From assembly GCF_016097555.1 (NCBI RefSeq), contig NC_054713.1, positions 13,317,806 through 13,381,805 of the forward strand: DNA of 64,000 bases, given 5' to 3'. The translations under genes were made by a program, and so were the position numbers. The notes below the pieces were generated by a model. It was not told where the DNA came from. It made no database searches and saw only the letters and a list, made by a program, of their open reading frames with translations. Source of the stretch: Gigantopelta aegis. Lineage: Eukaryota > Mollusca > Gastropoda > Neomphalida > Peltospiridae. Positions 1 through 12,000 of this stretch are shown here, in pieces; within the stretch, counting starts at the first letter, position 1, and each line of letters begins with the position of its first letter.

Positions 1-158
1 TTGGTGCAAGTGGTTTACACCTACCCATTGAGCCTTGCGGAGTACTCACTCAGGGTTTGGAGTCGGTATCTGGATTAAAAATCCTATGTCTCGACTGGGA
101 TCCGAACCCAGTACCTACCAGCCTGTAGACCGATGGCCTAACCACGACGCCACTGAGG
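1..158 (-). mobile_element. tRNA-headed SINE, head type II, cut by window edge
   Basis: Read on the - strand this is the 5' half of the SINE called head II here: an A-box-like GTGGTTAGGCCATCGG, then a B-box-like GGTTCGGATCC, then 'TTTTTAATCCAGATACCGACTCC'-type body. It matches the copies at 16388-16763, 17882-18262 and 50949-51337. The 3' part lies off the left edge. It sits in the last GABARAP intron. Confidence 0.85.
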
Positions 159-419
159 GGGAGCAATTAATCACTCCCCTTAATGTTTTTCATAGCACGG
201 TTATTTTTTATTATTAAATTTTATTCCCTTAACAATGACAATGCTTTTAATTGCATAAAATATATTACATTTCTCAAATAGAAGAGAATGTTAGTAGGCT
301 TATTGATAAGAGATAGTTTGTTTTTTGGAACACAAAATAAGAAAAAAGGAAAACAGCGAGAAAGAGAAGAGGGAGAATGATACTGATAGCGAGGTATGAT
401 GTCACTGTTAATTAAATGA

Positions 420-615
420 GCCTGTCTCCAGGCTCTGGCACTCGCCAAATTTGCCAATATCGAATTTTGAAAGCAGTTGGCGAATTGTTTTTTAATTTGG
501 CGAAATAATTTCATGTAATAATTTGACATTAAAAAAAAAATATCTGTCGATTTCTGTAATTTTTGAAGTTTAATAGACAGTTTGGCGAAATGTTTTGCTC
601 ACCCAGAGCTAGCCC
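420..615 (+). repeat. interspersed repeat 'GGCGAA' family
   Basis: A stretch with 'AAAGCAGTTGGCGAATT', 'AATAATTTGACATT' and an ending 'CACCCAGAGCTAGCCCT' recurs twice in tandem at 7135-7412 and in part at 32150-32218. Class unknown; no coding capacity seen. Confidence 0.6.
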
Positions 616-630
616 TAGGGCCTTTAGCAA

Positions 631-830
631 TCTCAAGTAATTATCGTTTGGGTTAATACTGTTTTTATTGCTGTATGAAATCTCAAGTAATTATCGTTTG
701 GGTTAATACTGTTTTTATTGCTGTATGAAATCTCAAGTAATTATCGTTTGGGTTAATACTGTTTTTATTGCTGTATGAAATATCAAGTAATTATCATTTG
801 GGTTAATACTGTTTTTATTGCTGTATGAAA
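631..830 (+). repeat. 50-bp tandem repeat, 4 units
   Basis: Four head-to-tail copies of exactly 50 bp at 631-680, 681-730, 731-780 and 781-830. The first three are identical; the fourth has two changes near its start. It lies in the last GABARAP intron, 180 bp upstream of the exon. Confidence 0.95.
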
Positions 831-1008
831 TAATTAAGAGGATAATATGCAAGGTTATGTTAAATTATCAAGTGGATGTCCCAAGTGAAATAATTTTCAC
901 ATGTTGCGCATTTTATCTCTTGTACTAGTAGGAACATCTGGACACACAATAGTCTAATGTATTTTTCGTGCTGGGGTGTCGTATAAACATTTATTCATTT
1001 ATTTGTAG

Positions 1009-1074
1009 GAACATCATGAAGAGGATTTCTTTTTGTACATTGCATACAGTGACGAGAGTGTGTACGGAGCGTGA
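1009..1074 (+). CDS. GABARAP: GABARAP (ATG8-family ubiquitin-like modifier), last coding exon
   Basis: The frame from 1009 reads [17 protein letters not shown] then VYGA and a TGA stop at 1072-1074. This is the C-terminal strand of GABARAP, whose human form ends [21 protein letters not shown]. The exon opens directly after a pyrimidine-rich acceptor ending TTTGTAG at 1008, at the codon boundary between Gln and Glu seen in the human protein. GABARAP is conjugated to phosphatidylethanolamine on autophagosomes after ATG4 cuts behind the terminal glycine. That Gly is present here, with a single Ala behind it to be removed. GATE-16/GABARAPL2 is excluded because that paralog has a different C-terminus (YSGENTFGF). 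The earlier exons are not in the first 1 kb, so they lie left of the window. Its neighbour MTFMT faces it on the other strand. Confidence 0.95.
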   Translation, partial: [21 protein letters not shown]

Positions 1075-1980
1075 GGTCTACACAGACTGGTTTTCCCTTC
1101 ATGTACAGAGATATTATAATCACTGCTAGACGGCGGGCTCTTGTTCACGATTGCGTGGCAGAATTTTTCTTTTCTTTGGGGAATGGTCAGATGTGTCGCC
1201 CTGTAGGGTTGCTCCTTTCAACATGTTAATTAAACGTCGTTGTGCTGTGATCTTTGTAATTGTTCCAGCCACATGCTAGCGTCATAAATATTCACACAAA
1301 TGTCTGCCTTGTCTGTTTATTGTATTCTCTGGTTTCACAGCTGAATTGAATAGTATGTAGTAAAAAAAAAAAAAGTCATTTTTTTTGTGTGTGATATAAA
1401 TTTGATGTGTACCGAGTTTATTGCCCATCAAATCCTGTTAGCAGTGAAATTTGAAGAAGAAAAAAAAAGCAGAGTGGACCAATTGTTTTTTGGTTTATTT
1501 TTTAAATTGTTATTATTTATTTTCTTTCAATTCTATAGTTCACCCTGTTACAATTGAAGTTACTAAAATTTCATTTCTTTTTAATATTAGAAAACTTGGG
1601 ATTGGGGGAGGGGATTTAAATATTTTGAATTAATATTTAACACGTTGGCAATACAGTTGGCCATTTTTATTTTATTTTCAGTTTTAGTTTTGATATTTGT
1701 ATGTAATAATTTTCATGCAGGATCAACCAATGCAGCCACATCGGCAATTTCTTTTATCTAATTTCATAGTATTCCAAACTGTAGATAATGCTTGCAAGAA
1801 TTCCTGCTTTTCTAATTTGTAACAATAATAATAAAGTTGGATACTTGTACACACTTTTGTCAGTCGGTTGGTGACATGAATGTTTTAGAAATAGATTTTT
1901 GTAGTGTTCAGTTGTTGTAAGATGTTTGTTGCTGTTAAATATTTTCTTTTAGTACAATAAAAGGATCGTTGTGATTTTGA
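1075..1980 (+). other. probable GABARAP 3' UTR (shorter form)
   Basis: Downstream of the stop there is no further open frame and no interspersed repeat. AATAAA signals occur at 1830-1835 and 1956-1961, the second followed by a T/G-rich stretch. More signals at 2075-2080 and 3678-3683 could give longer forms reaching about 3.7 kb. The extent is inferred. Confidence 0.55.
1956..1961 (+). promoter_or_regulatory. poly(A) signal AATAAA
   Basis: Canonical hexamer about 880 bp after the GABARAP stop with T/G-rich sequence just downstream. Candidate proximal cleavage site; others lie at 1830, 2075 and 3678. Confidence 0.45.
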
Positions 1981-4580
1981 AATTGCCAGTGAAAACGTTT
2001 AAATCCTATTTAGACAGCGGTAATACAGTATGAGACACACTGATAAAGTCAACAGTTGTGATACAGTACACAACAATAAAATCCTCCAACCACCCATGGT
2101 TGGTTGGTTGGTTTCTTAAAGTCCATAATAAAACCTGCTGAACGCAACATTACAATGGTAATTGCTAACTGTTCATACGACCCTTAATTGTTGGTTCATC
2201 AGCTACTATAATTAGATTTTAATGTGGTAACATCATCCATGGACATTCAATGAATTGGGCGAAATCACCACGGTGGTCATCTATGCCTGATTGTCTTTAT
2301 CATTCGTTTGTGTACTGTATTCTCTTACCTTGTGTTTCGTTAAAAACTACAGGAGTTTCAAGATAAGCCACATCGCCCCACCCCCTACATCTACAGCCAA
2401 CTATTGATCAGTGTAGTGTCAACATTGAGTGTACATAATGTATATATGTTAAGAGATGTATCAAGTGTATTTGTATTACTGTATAACCAGTGGTGAATCC
2501 AGATCAAGTTTTTTAAAATGTCAGAATGTTACTTTCTTTTATGTAATGTACCATATTTTTAATACAATTCAAAAATATTGTATCTATGGCAGTCTTTAGA
2601 TTTTGATTAAAAGTGTTCCTTCCCCAAAGTAATTTTAAAATATATATATATACAAAAACAAATGTCCACTTTTTTTTTTCAAAATGTTTTAGGATTTTTT
2701 TTTCATCATTCTGGATCTTCTACTAATAACATGTATTCAACATATTTATTTTTTACTGTCTGTCATATACATGTGTCTTTGTATAAAATATGTACTAATA
2801 ATCTTGAATTTGGAAAATATTATCCGTAACAAAACTAGGCGTGTGTGTGTATGGTTAGCAAGGTTCTTCTGTAAAATTTGGTTAATTCCCCAAGTATTCA
2901 AACCACCTGTACATTTACATATATGTATTCTACTTAAAGATTCATTTTGAACATAGAAATGTCAAATGCATTGAAAAGATTGACTCTTTAACTTAAAATG
3001 ATCTTGAATTACCTTTTAGGTTTGTGAATCACTAGTCACTGTAGTCGCTAAATCTTGAACATCATTCTTAAAGAGGGTACTACATTTTAAATAGTTAATA
3101 TTGTATTTTAAATTGTTAGATTATAAATGCTGATAAAATTTCATAAAGAATGTTAACCCTTAATTTCTCTCCGACATATTAAACATTCATTGTAACTGTT
3201 ACCTTTTCCGCAAGTCCATCTGTACATCCAGTTAAGATAAGGTTGAAGTTAGCTTAATAAGAATATCTGGATATGGGTTAATTACCTTTTGGGTCACATT
3301 TACCCTGTGATCGAGAAGGTAAGGGTTAGATTAAGTCTACTTGGTTAACCTTCGGCTTAAGCTAGGATGCGTCGGAAAGCAGATTGGGGTCGGGTGGGCA
3401 GTTGGTGATGATTTTCACTCATTTACTGAAGAGTACTGAAAACAAAGTAAAATTTTTTGAGGTAACACAACAGTCGAGTGTATGATGCCACATGCTTTTA
3501 TGTTTAGCTAACTTTAATATTTTAATGTAGTTGTGCTTATTGTTTGTACAGAATTTTATCCATTTGTCTCGATTCAGATCTTGTAATTCAAATTTATTTT
3601 AGTCTTCGTGTGTTGTTACATTCAGTTAGTTTAGTTTTGCTCCTTTTTTTTTTCGTTGTTGATGGGGACTTAATTTAAATAAAAATGTAAATCGGTGTAA
3701 TACTAATACTTAGCGAGTTTGTTATTTCTAACATTCATCAAGTTTTTTGGTGGTGTTGAGTGCATTTTATAATGTTTTATGGTTCAGGGGTGGGAATTGG
3801 TGAACTGTAAAAAAAAAGGAGGAAATCTAGAGGGGTCCCGGAAATTCTTGAAATCCTAGGTTAAAATCTGTGCCATCTGACACATTTTGGAGGAAAGGAC
3901 AATTAAATGCGAGAAAATGCAATGTCTCTATCCGGGGAGAATTACCACCCCTGAGGGTTTCAATTTGGTTGGTACATGGAAGCAGATATTTAAGATATTA
4001 GTAGGGTTGGAACAGGCCCTTTCTGGGTGTATACAACCAAATAAAATGGAAGAAAATAACATGAGGCTGAAACTGCTAAATGGATATGGATCTTTTAATG
4101 TTAGATCATATGGATTAACATGCATTCACAGCAAGCTGTAGTAGCACATGCCTGTTACACTGGCAGGGGTGGGCATGGGCACATGCCCCCTCACTTTTCA
4201 GATATTTTGCTTTATATTTGCTTTATAATAAGTGTAAAAGTGTGTAAATATAAAAGTGTGCCCCCCCTTTTTGGCACATTGCTGTCATGAGCACATTTTT
4301 TTTTACCCATACCTGCTCGTCCATCCAGGACAGGAAAGGGTTTGTGGTGGGTGGGAGGAGGGACGACCCGTGCTGGAAAGTGCAAGAGAGGATGAGCCGC
4401 CCGACCAGGACACTTGTGGTGCTATTGAATTTTGAATGTCGTGCATGATTGAGTCCAATTTTTTTTTTTTAAATTGCAGTTTTCATAGATAATTTGGTGC
4501 AGAATCTGGAAAAGTTTGCCAAAGCAGAAACAGGTGGAACTATTTGAGTAATTTTTACGAATTGTAGCTCACGAATGAAG
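1981..4580. other. stretch without gene or SINE
   Basis: AT-rich sequence with no convincing exon and no SINE or MITE up to 4.1 kb. An open stretch at 3887-4141 is not recognised and lacks family signatures. An AATAAA at 3678-3683 is compatible with a long GABARAP 3' UTR ending near 3.7 kb. Confidence 0.4.
4160..4300 (+). repeat. interspersed repeat, also at 31012-31160
   Basis: Shares 'CACTTTTCAGATATTTTGCT', a following 'TTTATATTTGCTTTATAAT' and a C-run plus 'TTTTTGGCAC' with 31012-31160. Class unknown. Confidence 0.6.
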
Positions 4581-4582
4581 GG

Positions 4583-4820
4583 AGGAAGGAAATGTTTTAT
4601 TTAATGACGCACTCAATTTTTTTTATTTACAGACATGGTTGAGGACCACATAGATATTGAGGAAGTCTGCTATTGCCACTTCATGGGCTACTCTTTTTTT
4701 TTTGATATCAGCAAGAGATCTTTTATATGCACCATCCCACAGACAGGATAACACGTACCACAGCCTTTGATATACCAGTCATGGATCAAACGAACACTTT
4801 ACCACAAGGCTATGTCCCAC
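4583..4820 (-). mobile_element. SINE, core plus tail I, diverged
   Basis: The + strand carries the reverse complement of tail I (TTTATTTAACGACGCACTC form), the core 'CTTTTATATGCACCATCCCAC' and a decayed head I ending near CCACAAGGCTATGTCCCACC. Confidence 0.85.
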
Positions 4821-5199
4821 CCCCTGTAGATCATGAAAACGTTGAAAGTCAGCTCTTTTTATACACATATTTCCTCATGTACAACACAGCTGTGGAAAGG
4901 GAAGACAAAGAATATTTAATGACACATCGGCACATTTTAACATTGGCTATCTGATGTCCGACATGGTTATTTTGACACTTGGCCGAGATCGGAATCCCAC
5001 TGCTACGTACAACGTAGGCCATTGCTACCAAAAAAGCAGACATGGTTCCATTATTCACATTTTCCTCAAACAAGACAGTAAATACCTTGGCCTTTGATAC
5101 ATGTTATATGTAATGGACAGTTGATTGCCAAAAAGATGTGGGCTATTGTGAGAACAATGGCTAGGATGTTCAGGCAAGTCTGGTTTTGTGTTGGCACAT

Positions 5200-5552
5200 T
5201 AAGCAATTTTTAAGATGTCATCGAGTAACAGACTTTTTAACGATTGTATTTACATATCAAATATATTTTTATGTGTAAAATAGTGGCTGTATAATAAACG
5301 TGTTTCTGATCGTTTTAATATTTGTATTCATTTTATTTCCTAAAATGTTTTTTTTCTGTATGTACGAAATTATTTGAAGACAAAATCCAGTTTGGGCTAC
5401 TTACAAATATTGAGATGACCAGAAACACATTGAATATGCAGACACTGATATTCTAAACAAGAAAATATATTTATTATGTAAGCTTAATCGTAGAAACATT
5501 TTATTAGTCTGAAACATCTTCCAATGCAGCAAACTCAGGAATGTCCCTTTAA
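5200..5552. mobile_element. palindromic TTAA MITE (MITE-1), one end eroded
   Basis: Matches the complete copies at 8000-8390, 55907-56297, 57691-58068 and 60625-61001. It ends in 'AAACTCAGGAATGTCCC' followed by TTTAA. The left terminus is lost. It lies 340 bp past the MTFMT stop and carries an AATAAA on the - strand (5470-5475) that the gene might use for polyadenylation; that use is inference. Confidence 0.8.
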
Positions 5553-5889
5553 ATTTGGACATAATATAAATATAACCGATTATGCAATAACAAAATAGGT
5601 TAACTCAGTATGTTTATGCATAATACATAAGTACTTTAATATTAAACATTTAATTTCTTATCAAATATCTTGCAAAGAAAAGACTTGTAAACATCACAAA
5701 ACATGTTATATATTTACTGTGAACATCTACTAATGTTAATTTCATGTAAATATTGTATCCTTGTTCTGTGGTTTCCATAGCAGCCATCTGATAGGTAGAT
5801 CTACCTATGTGAATTTTATGTAAATATTGTATCCTCATTCTATGGTTTCCACAGTAGCCAGTTGATTGACAGTTCTACCAATGTGTATT

Positions 5890-6000
5890 TCATACAAAAA
5901 TAATATCCTTGTTCTGTGGTTTTGACAAATATCCATTGTAGAATGCCTGAGCTGACATTTTCTTTTTTATAATAACCGTCCGGAATCCAACATAGCCATC
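5890..6000 (-). CDS. MTFMT: MTFMT coding exon 10 (last)
   Basis: After acceptor TTTCTTGCAG it reads [14 protein letters not shown], then FYNGYL and ends DIIFV plus TGA at 5892-5890. This aligns with the human [25 protein letters not shown] segment. The tail after YNGYL is shorter than in human. Confidence 0.95.
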   Translation of the reverse strand, partial: DGYVGFRTVIIKKKMSAQAFYNGYLSKPQNKDIIFV

Positions 6001-9000
6001 CTGCAAGAAAAAGATTAAAACTGAATAAATGGTCAAACACAAATCACCTCTACACTTCCCCACCATCCCCATTTATACATACCATAACATAAATTGAGTG
6101 AAGTGTAAAAATTCAACAACCATTCACATATTAAAAAAACATTCGACAAAATTAAATATCTTGCCTATAAATTAAACTATTATGGTGGTTAACTATTATG
6201 GTGGTTAACATTTCAGCACATTTAAAACAACTGCTAACATACATATAGGCCTATCATGATTTTGTGGTTTCAACACTTATTTGTTTAATGACACCACTAG
6301 AGCACCTTGATTAATTAATCATCAGCTATTGGATGTCAAACATTTGGTAATTCTGACTCGTCATCAGAGGAAACCCGCTACATTTTTCCTAATGCAGCAA
6401 GGCATCTTTTATATGCATTTTCCCCACAGACAGGAAAGCACATACCACAGCCTTTGTCCAGTTGTGGTGCACTGGTTGGAAGGAGAGAAAAAAACAATCA
6501 GCTGAATGGATCCACCGAGGTGGTTTGATCCTGCAACGCAAGCATCTCAAGTGAACACTCAACCAACTGAGCTAAATGAGAGAGAGAGAGAGAGAAAGAA
6601 AACCTTCTGCTACGACATACTGTGACATACGCTACTATTAAAAACCCAGCATGGGATCTGCGAGAGGCTACTTCAAAAAAGCAGCAACGGATCATTTACA
6701 TGCACTTTCCCAAAGAAAGTTTGTTTAAGTTTGTTTTGTTTAACGAAACCACTGGAGCACATTGATTAATAAATCATCGGCTATTGGATGTCAAAAATAT
6801 GGTCATTCTGACTAGTAGTCATAGAGAGGAAACCCGCTACATTTTTCCTGATGCAGCAAGGGATCTTTTATATGCACTTTTCCCAGACAGGAAAGCACAT
6901 ACCACAGCCTTTGTCCAATTGTGGTGCACTGGTTGGAACGTGAAAAAAACAATAAGCTAATAGATCCACCGAAGTGGTTCAATCCTGCGACACAAGCACC
7001 TCATGCGAGCGCTCAACCGACTGAGCTAAATCTGGCCCCACTTTCCCATAGAAAGAACAGTAACAGCCTTTAATGTGCCAGTCATGGGTTGGGATGAAAA
7101 AGCAAAAGAAGTCTTTTGAGGGTGATCGATACTGTATATTTGCCAATTGCAAATTTTGAAAGCAGTTGGCAAATTTTATTTCAATTTAACCAAATAATTT
7201 TGTGTAATAATTGACATTTTGTTAAAAAAAAAAATGGTTGATTTCTGCCAATTGCAAATTTTGAAAGTAGTTGGCGAATTTTATTTCAATTTAGCAAAAT
7301 AATTTTATGTAATAATTGACATTCTGTTAAAAAAATAATGGTTGATTTCTGCAAGTTTTAAAGTTTTAATAGATATTGTGTTGAAATTTTCTGTTCACAC
7401 AGAGCTAACCCTGCAAACAGTAACTACTTTTACCTTGCATTTGATCAGCAAGAGTTGTCTGTCTTTGGAAAAGACCGGCGTTCCTGGTGCAGCATTCACA
7501 GCCAATCTGTTGGTCATATCTAGAGCAGGAAGAAAGGAATGTTTTATTTAACGACACACTCAACACATTTTAATTATGGTTATGGAATCTTTTTTTGATA
7601 AGAAGCAAGGGATCTTTTATATGCAGCAGCCTACAAACAGCTGTGGCACTTAACAATGTTTCGTGAACACCTGTCATTGTCCTGTGTTGTGAACATTTGT
7701 TATACTCCGGTATCATGTTACATGTGTATATGCATGCTTACTGCTTACCTTGCACAAGTACTGGATCCACCATATCCAGTAATTTGACTGGTGAATCCTT
7801 CCAGTGACTCTTCAATGGCATCTGGAATATTAACAACCATTACATTATACAAAACACACCAAAACCACATAACAATAAAAACTTATCGGATAATTCCATA
7901 TATGAATCGCAGTTTGTTTAAAAAACCCAAAAAAACAACTGAAAAACACAGTTAATGGAAATAATGGAAATAAAGGACATATTATGGCCACAAATGCCCT
8001 TAAAGGGACATTCCTGAGTTTGCTGCATTGTGAGGTGTTTCTGACTAATGAATTATTTCTACGATTAAACTTACATATTAAATATATTTTCTTGTTTAGA
8101 ATATCAATGTCTGTATATTCAATGTGTTTCTAGTTGTCTTAATATTTGTAATAAGCCCAAACTGGATTTTGTCTTCAAATAATTTCGTACGTACGAAAAA
8201 ATCTTTTTTTAGGAAATTAAATTAAATTTAACCTAGTACAAATATTAGAACAATCAGAAACACGTTTAATATACAGCCACTAATATTTTATACAGAAAAA
8301 TATAGCTGATATGTAATTACAATCGTTAAAAAGTCTCTGTTAGTCGATAACATCTTAAAAATTGCAGCAAACTCAGGAATATCCCTTTAAGTAAACATGG
8401 CATTTTAGATTTTTTGCATAATTTTAATCAACATTAATTGATCTAAAATGCATAAAAATTAGAAAAACCCACGGAAATAATATTTTCAAATATGAACTTT
8501 ATTTTATGTATTTATAAAACATTTAAGTGAAAATATGTGAGTAAAAATTATAAACTTGTACCCACTCAACATGGGTTTTTTTCTAAAAAATTAATCCAGT
8601 AATCAGAAGGTTAAACAGCTTTTCATTTTTTTAAGCCATAATATTTCATTCAAATCTATTTTTCAGGTTTAACACTGATGTAAGAGATAAGAAAAGGGAA
8701 GAATTATTTTACATATTTCTTGTGGGTTTTGATGCGTTAAATTGATTTAATATTTTTCTTTTTAAAATTATTAATCCCAAATATTAAAATTAGCATAAAC
8801 CCATACTTACTATTTCCCCAACTGCCCGGTACAGTCGATCTATCTCCACAGACGTCTGTTGATGCCATCTGATATGAGCCGCACTTGCTTTTAACTTGTG
8901 TGCTGAAACAACAACAAAATAAAAATTATATGAACTTTTTTTTGGGTTTATTTCGTGATTTTTAAATTTCCGTTTCATTCATTACAATATAACGTCATCC

Positions 9001-12000
9001 CATTGGTCCAGACATAGCAACATGAGTTTGTTAATTTCTCGATGAATGTAAAAACTACGTTGTCTGGGAACATCATATCTGATGACATCATTTTATATGG
9101 GCAAGTTGTCTTGTTGAGCATTACTGTTTATGAACCAAAAATAATTTTAAATAAAGTTTTAGTGTTATTATTAGCAAGTATGATTCAAATTTAATTAAAA
9201 AAAGTATTGTCTGTTATTTCTTTTACGTTCATCCAGGTATGAAAAAAAAAAATTCATCCACAAACTTATGTGAGAACGACTTAATTAACTACACTACTAG
9301 AGCACATTAATCATCGCCTATTGAATGTAGTCTTCAGAGGAATTTCGAAACCTGCTTAATATTTTCCATTAGTAGCAAGGAATCGTTTATAAGCATTTTC
9401 CAAATAAGGTTTAAGCACGCTGTTCTGGACACACACCTCAGCTATTTGGGCTGTCTGTCTGTCCAGGATAGTGGCTTTGTTGTCAGTTGGTTAGTGGCTA
9501 CTCGGAGAGAAGAGGGTGCAGTGGCCTTACACCTACCCATTGCCTGTGGGAAGCACAAATAAAAGATCCCTTGCTGCTAATCGGAAGAGTAGCCCATATA
9601 GTGGCGACAGCGGGTTTCCTCTCAAAATCTGTGTGGTCCTTAACCATATGTCTGACGCCATATAACCGTAAAAATAAAAATGTGTCGAGTGCGTCGTTAA
9701 ATAAAACACTTCTTTCTTTCTTTCCTACCCATTGAGCCCTTAAGAACTCGCTCTGGGTTGGAGCCTGTACCTACCAGCCTATAGTATACCAAATGTGGGG
9801 AACGAAAAAACACCAATGGGTTCGCCTAGGTGGTTTGACCCTATGATCCAAGCACCTCGGGCGTGTACTCTACCAACTGAGCTGAATCCCATCCCTAGTG
9901 AATACCAGAAATGGGATCTTTTGTATTCCCACAGACAGGACAGCACATATCACAGCCTTTGATATACCAGTGGGGAAGACAAACAGAGAATGAGTTCACC
10001 AAGGCAGTTCAAACGTACGTGACCAGCACTTCAGGCAAGCGTTCAACTGACTGAGCTAGATTCATTCCCCACCCCACGAGAAACAAATAAAAAAATATAT
10101 ATATATAATGTGATATTGTAAAATGTTTGTTTTGTTTAACACCACAACTAGACAACATTGACATATTAATGATCGGCTACTGGATGACAAACATTTGGTA
10201 ATTTTGACATATAGTCTTAGAGAGGAAACCCACTATATTTTTCCAGTAGTAGCAAGGGACCTTTTATATGCACCATTCCACAGACAGGATAGCACATACC
10301 ACAATGTTTGATATGCCAGTCATGAAGACCCAGCTCTCTATATTGTGAATGATTTGGTCGCATATGCGACAGTTTTTTTTCATTTGGCAACTAAAACATT
10401 TCATACTATCTATATAAAAATACAAGTAGGCGCCATCTGGCTTCTAGAGGGAAAATTTCTCACTCCAGCCAGTGGACTGGTACATCAAAGGCCGTGGTAT
10501 GTGCTATCTTGTCTATGGGATGGTGCATATAAACTATCCCTTGCTGCTAATCGAAAAGAGTAGCCCATGAAGTGGCGGCAGTGGGTTTCCTCCCTCAATA
10601 TCTGTGTGGTCCTTAACCATATGTCCAATGCCGTTATAACCGTAAATAAAATGTGTTGAGTGCATCGTTAAATAAAACATTTCTTTCCTAGAGGGAAAAG
10701 TTAACGTGGAGGGCTGAGACCTTTAAAAGTAACTTACCCAGAGTAACTCCATCTGTTGGCTGTTCGTATTCAGCGTTCTCATAAGACGCCAGGTTCGACA
10801 AGCAATCAATAAGCTGGTAAATAAAGTGAAAACTATCACCAGGTTTCTGCCAGAGGGTAAAGCCATACCCAAATGTTTTGCAGAATTTTTGACAAAATTA
10901 ATTACTCTTATTATTACTGTATTATTTTCTTAATCCTAACCCTAAACTTAACCCATTTTCTTTCTGGGGGAGGCCCCCTTCATACCCCCTGTTGACTGTG
11001 GTTGCATTCAATTCCATAGCGCCATACCCAAAAATTTCTTTCTGGCAGAAACACTAATCAGAGAACTTATACCTCATACCATCAAAAGTATATTGAGTGG
11101 GTTTTTTTAAATTAATAATTCCAGTGCGACTTGATGTATATGAAAACAAAGAAACATAAAACTGTTTTGGAAATAACAAAAATATTGTAAAATCATTTGT
11201 CAGGATATAAATAAAGCAACAATACCGGTACTTACTTTAGTAAAGAAATGTTATCTGCTCATAAAGTTCAAAATGATTAATTCTCAATTTTGTTTTCCTA
11301 CACATATACAGAATGAATCTCCAACTAGCAGAAACAGATTAAAAGAGTAATCAAAAACAGATTACTACGATAAACTAATTAACTTACACTGTCTATTATA
11401 TACCAATCCAAGTACTCAATTTATCATATTGGAAAATTTTCAAATACAGTAAGGTGGGTACGAAATCTAAGGTGGTCTGATTAAATTATGAACATGGAAA
11501 CTGAAGCAACCAAAATGGAGGAAGATATCAAAACTAAATTTTTAAATGAGCTTTTTGATGAAATAATAATCAATTCAATTTAATTTGCATCTGGTAAACA
11601 GCCAATTAAACCCTGCCTTGGTTGGGGCATGAATTTATTCTTTTCCACTCTGTAACATTTGGATAGTGTCCACGACAGGCATGGTTGAATGAAGGTTGAT
11701 TGAGACAGGGGATTGGTTCAAATAAGTTGTAAATCAAACCTACCACCTGCGCACCCTGTCGGGCAAGCATCTCACTAAGCTGGCAGGAAGTGACACGGGG
11801 TGGGACTGAGACTTCTTTCTGCACCAGCAGCGACCCAACATCAAATCTGAAAATGAAAGTGAAAGTAAGTACATAATGACCAGTCTTGGTGTAGTGGTTA
11901 AGCCATCAGACTTATGGTTAGTAGGTAGTGGGGTCGTGTCCCAACTGAGGCAATTGGGGATTTTTCATTTCAGTACCAGTTCCAGCCAGTGCTCCACAAC

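Noticed and set aside
631-830. CRISPR-like array at the 50-bp and 70-bp repeats
   Set aside because: Units are contiguous without variable spacers, and the genome is an animal's.
3887-4141. 84-codon + strand frame
   Set aside because: No family match, no splice context, and overlapped by an equally open frame on the other strand.
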